Shown: positions 56,639-64,000 of the stretch, piece by piece
Layout of the letters: each line of letters starts with the position of its first letter
How positions within the stretch are numbered: the first letter of the stretch is position 1
NCBI RefSeq assembly: GCF_026151205.1
Contig: NC_087079.1
Coordinates: 8,672,635 to 8,736,634 of the forward strand
DNA length: 64,000 nucleotides
Source of the DNA: Bolinopsis microptera
Taxonomy: Eukaryota > Ctenophora > Tentaculata > Lobata > Bolinopsidae
Direction: 5' to 3'
Program-made: the position numbers and the translations under genes
Notes under the pieces: generated by a model
Databases searched by the model: none
Seen by the model: only the letters and a program-made list of their open reading frames with translations
Told to the model about the DNA's origin: nothing

Positions 56639-59600
56639 CGTTTCACGGTTTTCTATCAGTATTAAGTAATAAAAACTTTTAAAAATATTTCACAGCCTCC
56701 CAATACAACCTGTTCTATCAACACTTAGGGTCAAACTGTTCTACTGTCAGTCGGATGTTAGCAGCGCTGAAGTATGTTCTAACTAAACCGCTAAGCGCCT
56801 CTTAACCGACGGATTTTTCGCTTTCTACCAAAGTTTAGTCATGCCAGGCATGGATGTAGATAGCGCTGCCGTGATCTTTACCAGAGTAGAATAATAGCTG
56901 CGGTGATAGTTGCCAGTTTGCTAGCAGCAGCTTTCCTCTTGTTATAAAACATGTATCTTGTCGCTATGTGTTGACGGATAGCCCCTGTTTACTGTTATTC
57001 AACCTGGGAGGCGCGTTTCTGAACAATTTTTCGTCGATTTTCACCTGTTTCCACACATCAGGATTCGTTCTGCTGCTATCTGGATAGCTGTACCGCACAG
57101 TCAGGTTTCGGGTCTGTTCTTGGGGCTGGATATAGTAATCCTTGTGTTGAAGCCTCCATAGTGTTTACTTTTAGCAATTGCAAAACTTATCCGGATAATA
57201 CGTTCTATTTCGCGTGAACGTATATTTACATCTTCCTTTCGTTTGGTATGATAGGTATCTTGCAAATAGTGCAATGATATTTTTAGTAATTCGTTTTACT
57301 TGTTTAACTATCCGTTCGAAACTTCTCGTTCAATTAGGTGGAAATCTGACTCAAGCATAAACGCGTGACTCAACCTTCTTTAGACACACTTAGAACCTGT
57401 ATTAGACTTATTTACTGCGTATACCTCTTCCCATTTCTCAGCCACTCGACAACTAGATGTAGCAACTTTGTATACTGCGTCACAAGTACGATTGTCTAGA
57501 AGTAGAACTAGAGTCTGAAATCGTAATTCGTACACCGCTGTACAAGGCAAAGATCAGACATTCTGTGACGAAAAATGTTCTCGAACAAGTTTGCCACACT
57601 TGCTCACTTCCCACCTCCCACTCTCTCCACTTCCCACCTCCCATTCTCTCTGAAACCGTCAACATGGCCGTTCTAACCGTTTCTCGCAGACTCGCTAATA
57701 ACACGCTACCAAAACGCTGGCTCGCCCTCAGCATCTCGCAGAGCTAGTCCGTATATCTGCAATTGTTGTGCTCTGCTACAAATATATATCATCGCGCGGG
57801 ATCTGTGAAGAAACATGCCTGGTAAACGTGTGTCGGGTTTTGTGACACAACCATTGAGTAGGTCGTGCGGAGCCCGTGTGTTTTTGACCGGTTTAATCTA
57901 ATTTCAGGGCTTAATACGTTTATGTAATGTACACGAGAAATTTTCGTGAAATAAATTGTAAATATTTGCGGCGATGAGTCTAAATGTTGGTGGTAAAAAT
58001 GCGAAACTGGTAGACAAAGTCAGCATACCAGCGCGCCTGGCTGCAGTAAATCTTGAATCAGAATTAGCGGACGCTTTCCTGGAAAAAACTTGTTAAATAT
58101 TTGTCTGATCGGTTAGTAAGCCGGTTGTGTTTACATTTTCGGTTCAGTTATAACCTGTGATGTTTGGATACTCTTCCTCTTGGATCAGAAAGTACGGTAA
58201 AACCCTAGCAGCATGTTCTTTTTCTTTTTGTAACGGCGCGATGGCACACGCTATGACGATTGAGCTGTGTCATGGAAAGCTCTTAAACCGAAATCGTGCT
58301 TACTAATTTTCAAATGTGAGTCATGTGGAATCAGCTTTTTTACACAATTTTGTGGACAATTTTTAGGAATTCTCTCCTGTACTTTACGACTTTTACTTAT
58401 CAATCGTTCGGCGACTTTCAATCATGTTTGTCCGGATATCTGTCGTATATCTAACATATTTAAACTGTCCAATTATCGAATAAAATTCAGTGCCTTTGTT
58501 CTATAAAAAATTATGGGAAAAGTTCTTAATTGGTTAACACGACAATTGTGCTGTGTGGTAGTGCTTTGTATTGCAACTATAACGACGGGTCGAACTAATG
58601 TGATAAGTATATTTTTAACAGCAGGTGTTATACTCACGTGTTTAACATGACCATACACTTACAATACATTTTATACCACCCGACGGGAATTGTTGAGGAA
58701 TCTTTTTGTGAGCTAACGTGGTGCGAGTGTGGGAAACTTGTTCAAAAACCGCTTATACAATGGAGTAAATCATGGCTAAACCTCAATCAGCTTCCATCTT
58801 ATGCTTTATTTAAAAGATATATATCTTCATTCTAAAAAAATATATCTTGTGACTATCCGCAATTGTTTAGCAGACCTATCATTTTACGTTTGATATTGGA
58901 TGTACTTATCAACGCACATGCATAACGGTGCTCACTGACTTTCACGGCTGAGACTCGTGTAATTTTAACAAAAAGTCGGCTGTTATATGTGAATATTGAT
59001 TGATTACTGTAATATTCTCATTCATCGTATTGTCTTGAGTGTTTTTGAGATTGTGCTTCGCGAATTTATCCGTTTGCAATGATTGATCGTGATTAGGCAG
59101 CAGATGATTGTCGGTCTTGTAACGTGGAACTACTTGAGATATGAATGAGTGTTCTTAAAAGTGTGCCGCTGCTTCTTCGCTATGATAATTCGGCGTAACT
59201 CAGCAACGTGAGTCTCCTCGGGGATTATTCTGTGTTTTAAAGTTTAACGAATCTCTGCATGAATATTCTTATTGATTTATTATTGCTTATTATCATTGGT
59301 TATTCGGTGGAAGAAACATGCAGAGAATCGGGAATTGACCTAAATATAACAATAAGAATTGTTGGGCCTGTTAAAGTTTGTTGATAGCCTCATGATACCG
59401 AATAGTATAATAAGTATTAATTAAATACTTCTATTTTTAGCTCTATAAGTGTATTTACTATTTGTTGAGAAAACCACCTGCAGCTTTCCACCGTCTAACA
59501 CCTGTTTATGGTGTTGAAAGATATACAAACTCGTTAATAAGCATGTGAAAAAAAAACCAGTCGTATGGCGAATTTATTGAGAAATTTGAAACACCTGACT

Positions 59601-61500
59601 ATCGAATTTATTTTTAAAACAACGTTTTAAAATTTTATGCTTAGAATATTATTATGTTCATCAAAGTTGATAGATGGTAAGCTAGAAACGCTTTCATACC
59701 ATCTGTAAATCTAGCACCAGTGCCTGTCATATATGTGACCATGAAGAAGACTGCAGATACCATCTCGCATTTTCTAGGACAGTGCCTAGCTATCGCTCAG
59801 CTAAGAGAGTAAGAGGACAATATTTTCAGGATTATTACCTCTCTGTCTAAGATATCTTCGACAACCAACATATAACTACTATTGTTGGTTGTCTTTAAAT
59901 CTATTTCACTCTGTTTTTGCTCCTTTTCTATTGGTGTTAACATCTCAGCTTCCGGGCATTTTATAATTCCTCCTCATTCAACAGCTGCCACTCTACCCCT
60001 CATTTTCCCAAAGATTTTCCCGGCATCATCTCCTTGGAGGGTTGCCACACCCAGAGGTTGGCAAAACATCTTCATGCTATCCATTTGTAGGCCATCCAAG
60101 TCCTTAGTCCAGCCTCTCCAAAAAAGTCAAGTCAAACATCTGCGGCTATGGTAACATCTGAGATAACGTAAATCCGTTTTAGAATAACAACTTGTCAGCC
60201 ACTAACACTATGGGAATATTTTAAACGTTATCACATTGGTCTATTGTACCCCCCTTACAATGTTGATGTTTTTAACAACAAATTTTCACTCAAACTTTCA
60301 ACTGCCCAGTAAACTAAAAAGTTCTCGTGAGATACGTATGGAAGGTACTCGCAACTTATAGTTATTTATTATTAACTTGACTTTACAACTTACATGAGTC
60401 ATTACTCCTTCTCAGGAAAACGGTTCTCACTTTTCTTCTAACATAATAACTTTCAAAACCTTTAAAGCCTGACGGTCAAAATTAAACTGAATAAATTTTT
60501 CCAATGAAAGGTTAAAATTTGGACGTGCAATGGAGGAGTATTCCCCCGTCTGTCATCATTTAAATATTTATAGATATTACTTATCGAGAGAGGATACCGT
60601 TTAAAATATTTTCATCAGAGTTGAGAGTTTTTTGGTATTGTCCCAAGAAATGTGCGAACGATTCTTTTTCTCAGAATCACACTTGATGTCGATGGAAACT
60701 TTCTGCATGGTGTTGAGATGTTTGTTGAGAATAAAACGTCCAGTGATGAGAAGTTCCGATATTCTGTGCTTCTTTATAGTTTATTTTGGTTATTTTTTGG
60801 CCATTGATTGAAATGGAATTTTCAAGGTCGTGACTTTTTCTTTGACAATTTTATTCCTCTCAACCTCGTATCGCTAACACTCGAAATTGACTAAATTTGT
60901 CCGAAGATTTTCAGTTAGATCTACAATGAACATGATCGCCATTATTCCATCTGTCATCATTGAGAAGTGAGTTTTTAGTTAATACGATCGGGTTGCATGT
61001 TAATACCAAAAAGGAAAAAACATTTGAAAAGTAAAATATCAACATGTTACAATGACAATATGACATAGTAGGTTGACACCGTTTGACCGTATCTTCTCTG
61101 GCATGCACTGCCTAAAATATTACATCCGGTCCAACGAACATATTATATACGTAACGATCCTGAAAACCATCTAACGATTCCAACTGATTCCAACTGCAAG
61201 CAGATCATGTAAGGCTACATTTGCGGTCATGATATGCAATTGTACCTACCTTTCTACCTGTAATTTACATGTCCTGGTTGGTCGCTCTAGTTATACGCCA
61301 GTATTTGTGGTAGTGTAGCTTACTTATGTACGTTCCAATCTTCTTTCGGACTGTTTCAGATTTAACAGAGAATTCTAACTCTAAGTGAGTGAAATTATAA
61401 GGGTTAGAAAATTATCTTGGACAAAAAGTAGTCAATGGGTTTGATTTCCTTTTAGTCAGTGGCATATCTGATATCAAAAATAGACTGGCGTAGTCACAAA
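56639..61500. other. Gene-poor stretch
   Basis: No supported exon. Around 59790-60150 the minus strand has a long frame with one stop (reading KDLDGLQMDSMKMFCQPLG, then VEDILDREVI) that may be a decayed coding fragment. The remainder is AT-rich without recognised repeats. Confidence 0.4.
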
Positions 61501-63078
61501 TGATGGCTTTGGAAAGGTATGTGGCCCAACTTTAATTAATTAGTCTGATTGAGTTTTATGTTCGGAAATTTTTTTGTGTACGACGTACTGCTTATTAAAT
61601 TGTTGAAATATCCTAATTGGTTATTCCTTAAATTTATTACAAAATTAATTATAAAGGCTTAAATTGCACAGCAGTCATGATCGGAATTTAAATTTAGATA
61701 CCTCGAAATCCAATCAAGCCATTAAGTTCATAATCCAATTTCTAATCCAATTTCCACGAATTTGTATCTTCTTACATTATCCTTATCTTTATTGTTACAC
61801 TCCTATATTTTCCCTCGTTTGCCTCATCTATCTAATGAGCTTTTTGAGCTGAATAGTAGATGATATAATATGTGTGACCATGAAGCTTTATTCTATCCCT
61901 ACCACAAGCCGTTCAAGTGAGTTTCTGTTTTGATTTTTGTTTTACGGCTGAGTAATCGTGGCTCATCCGGACTCATCCTCTATTTTTATACGGCCAATCC
62001 CCGCTTTACCTCATCGATGTGGAGAAACCACAAACACGAACCCAAACCGAAAAAGTGAGTTCTCGCTTTCACTTCACTGCTTTCCTTTTATAGTTTTTTC
62101 TACATTTTAATTCTGTCAAACTCAATGCCTGGCTATTCTCATTGAGGAAGAGAATCTTGTTACCAGTCCGTGATACGAGTACTGTCTTGAGTGCTTTTCA
62201 CTCTCAGATCATCCCAAACTGCCACATATGAATTTTTTATTTGCAATAATTCAGTTAGGTTAACCTTATCTTAACTTTGTTAATCTTAAACCCTAGCTTC
62301 ATCACAGACGCTTTCAACCACATTTTTGGGAAAGTATTTTTACCAGGTGTTAAATGTAGCCAGCAGTTTTCTTAAAAACTGGCGCAATAAATTAGTCAAC
62401 AATGTATTTCCCTGTTCTGGCCGGACATAAAGCTTCACGGCCCGCCTACCATTTTACATCTTCACACATCCTCGCCGTCAACACGTATTATCTTCTGCCT
62501 TATTCACTTTTCTGGTTCGCCTCCCGACTGGCTCTCCGAGGTTCAAAATATTCTAGAAAATTGAGGACGTTCTGGTATTTTTGGGAAAGTTAGAAAATAC
62601 TTGTGACGTGTGATGACATGTTAAAAACATTGTTGAGAAAAATCCACTTTTTGTTTTACCATTCTCCATTTAAAATCTCAGCACTTTCTGTATTTCCATG
62701 AGAACTATTCTATATTTCATGGTCAAAAAATATACCTGGGAATCCCACCTATTGACCTATTTGTTTATATCCAATTCCATTGTGGCAACAGCTTGCTACC
62801 TGGACATTTTCATCTCATAAATAACCCAAATAAAAATCCTTAAATCTGATCAGCGAAGCTTTGCAAAAACAAACCACTCTCCCCTCAGCAAAGATACCCA
62901 ACAACACAACTACTTTCTTGTTTTCTAACGCATGCCTTCCCCTCAGGAATCACGTGAGTCAGACAAGTGATGACCCACAGGGAGTGAACGGTGGCAACAA
63001 GAGCAGAGAGAAGTCTCTTATCTCTCTGGCTGGCTCCGATCACAATGATCCGATTATAGTGGCTGAAGACCTCTGCAG
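61501..63078 (+). CDS. First exons of an unrecognised plus-strand gene (partial)
   Basis: A tiny first coding exon, 61501-61517 (MMALE, donor AAAG|GTATGT, phase 2), can join 62947-63078 (acceptor cccctcag, donor TGCAG|GTGAGT). The second exon reads RNHVSQTSDDPQGVN and on through REKSLISLAGSDHNDPIIV to EDLC. Both junctions are phase 2, so the exon is symmetrical. The gene would continue right of the window. The second exon is well supported by strong splice sites; the link to the first exon is a guess, and GTGAGT donors near 61908 and 62054 hint at further small exons. Product unknown. Confidence 0.4.
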
Positions 63079-63649
63079 GTGAGTTAACCATTGTTTCCGT
63101 TGAAAATTAGTACGTCACTGTTATTTGCAAGGAATAATATTTTTGTTATTCAATAGTCATAAGATCGGTCTGGTCTGGCAAAGATGTTGATGACACAGGA
63201 CATGTCGTCAATATACTCTATATAACAGGAGTATATAAAGCAGAGGCGAATCTTTCGTTTGATGACGAATTTATGGGGAAGCCTAAGCTTGATGATTGTT
63301 TATTACGAAATGGCTCGACAACCCTAAGAACGAGCATGTTCTCGGAATTTTGCTCAAGTGCCGAAGGCCGCTGTAGTGTTGTAATTTCCAATCACCAATG
63401 AGTGTCAGTTAATGTATGTATTATCACCCGATGATCTACCAACACCATAGAAAACTGCGATCTCTGATTCGCTCGATCAAAACTAATATTTTTGTAATCT
63501 TATCTCCTCTGTCACATACGCTAATTTATTGCCACCAACTTTATAGTCACAACATTTATCCAATGAAAAGTACTTCAGGTTAGGGAATGTAGAACTAAGC
63601 AGTAAGCAAGGGAGTGTGTCAAATCACGTTACATTGAAGCTTCGACATT

Positions 63650-64000
63650 TTTCTTAAAGGACCCCTAGCAGTTCAAATTAACTAGTATCGATGTATTTTT
63701 GGACGCTGATTCCGAATCACCACACGGTCCACATGACATAGGCTTAAAATGCTTCCCTGACAATTTATCGTCGAAAAACTGTTTTGATCACGGGACATGG
63801 CCATGTAGTATGCATCCTCCTAGGACTGCCCTACCCCAGAGGCAGGCAAGGCATCCACATGATATCCTCTCAGGCCCAGCCTCTCGTTAAAAGAAATGGC
63901 CATATTTTTATAAGATAGTACGTCAAATTCACTTTCTAACGGTGTTTTAAAAGATGCCTGAATTAACTTCAAGGATCGGGTTGGGGTCAGAGTAGAGGGT
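63650..64000. repeat. Diverged partial copy of the TAATCACTCTAC MITE family
   Basis: Blocks such as aaaatgcttccctgacaat, cgaaaaactgttttgatcac and gggttggggtcag resemble the interior of the elements at 29610-29912 and 37359-37721. The copy runs off the right edge. Confidence 0.5.

Noticed and set aside
57480-57747. Overlapping frames on both strands near 57.5-57.7 kb
   Set aside because: No domain, no acceptor or donor of quality, and frames open on both strands.
1-64000. tRNA, rRNA or other structured RNA genes
   Set aside because: I found no cloverleaf with A and B boxes and no rRNA-like segment by eye. A covariance-model scan was not possible here.

Overview
This is eukaryotic, animal-type nuclear DNA. 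It has GT-AG introns with small exons in an AT-rich background, a scavenger-receptor/sushi extracellular protein family, a class III receptor-type guanylyl cyclase domain, prenylation-tailed small proteins, and hAT, pogo and non-LTR transposon remains. I cannot fix the species. An invertebrate, possibly an early-branching metazoan, is an inference from the gene types. Bacterial features (operons, Shine-Dalgarno sites, CRISPR) are absent.

Layout. 1-18.2 kb, minus strand: two tandem paralogues of a large secreted CCP(sushi)+SRCR protein. The distal copy (8623-18201) is complete in five exons that I could join with matching splice phases, about 1390 aa. The proximal copy (371-5692) has its first two exons in the window and runs off the left edge. 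Introns and flanks hold transposons: a hAT element at 4769-5324, and two long inverted-array (foldback) elements at 8874-10841 and 12087-12885. 18.2-25.1 kb has no recognised gene: diverged repeats, a 2.85-kb foldback element (19907-22756) and a ~1-kb 23-bp minisatellite. 25.1-31.3 kb, plus strand: five exons of a guanylyl cyclase catalytic domain with a proline-rich tail. The domain keeps both metal aspartates but lacks the transition-state arginine. Its N-terminal part is not visible.

31.7-35.6 kb, minus strand: a cluster of five small genes encoding Pro/Gly/His-rich proteins of 30-145 aa. All end in a Cys-rich CaaX box (CNVL, CILL, CIIL, CVIL, CVII). Three share the same two-exon structure with a phase-1 intron just before the lipidation signal. 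This is the most unusual coding content of the window. 36.8-40.4 kb: a tandem segmental duplication, each unit carrying a related small Ser/Arg-rich ORF. 39-50.2 kb, plus: phase-compatible exons of an unrecognised Ser/Arg-rich protein, with a pogo-type element (43246-44135) and a non-LTR reverse-transcriptase tail (45602-46072) between them. 54.7-63.1 kb: a small minus-strand ORF, a Ser/Pro-rich plus-strand gene broken by one frameshift (55578-56638), and the first exons of another plus-strand gene (61501-63078).

How the parts may fit: the cyclase and the CaaX proteins could both act at the inner face of the membrane, and the cyclase tail shares a PPPY motif with the largest CaaX protein. That link is inference only. 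The CCP/SRCR pair is predicted to be secreted, with a mosaic pattern of near-identical and diverged blocks.
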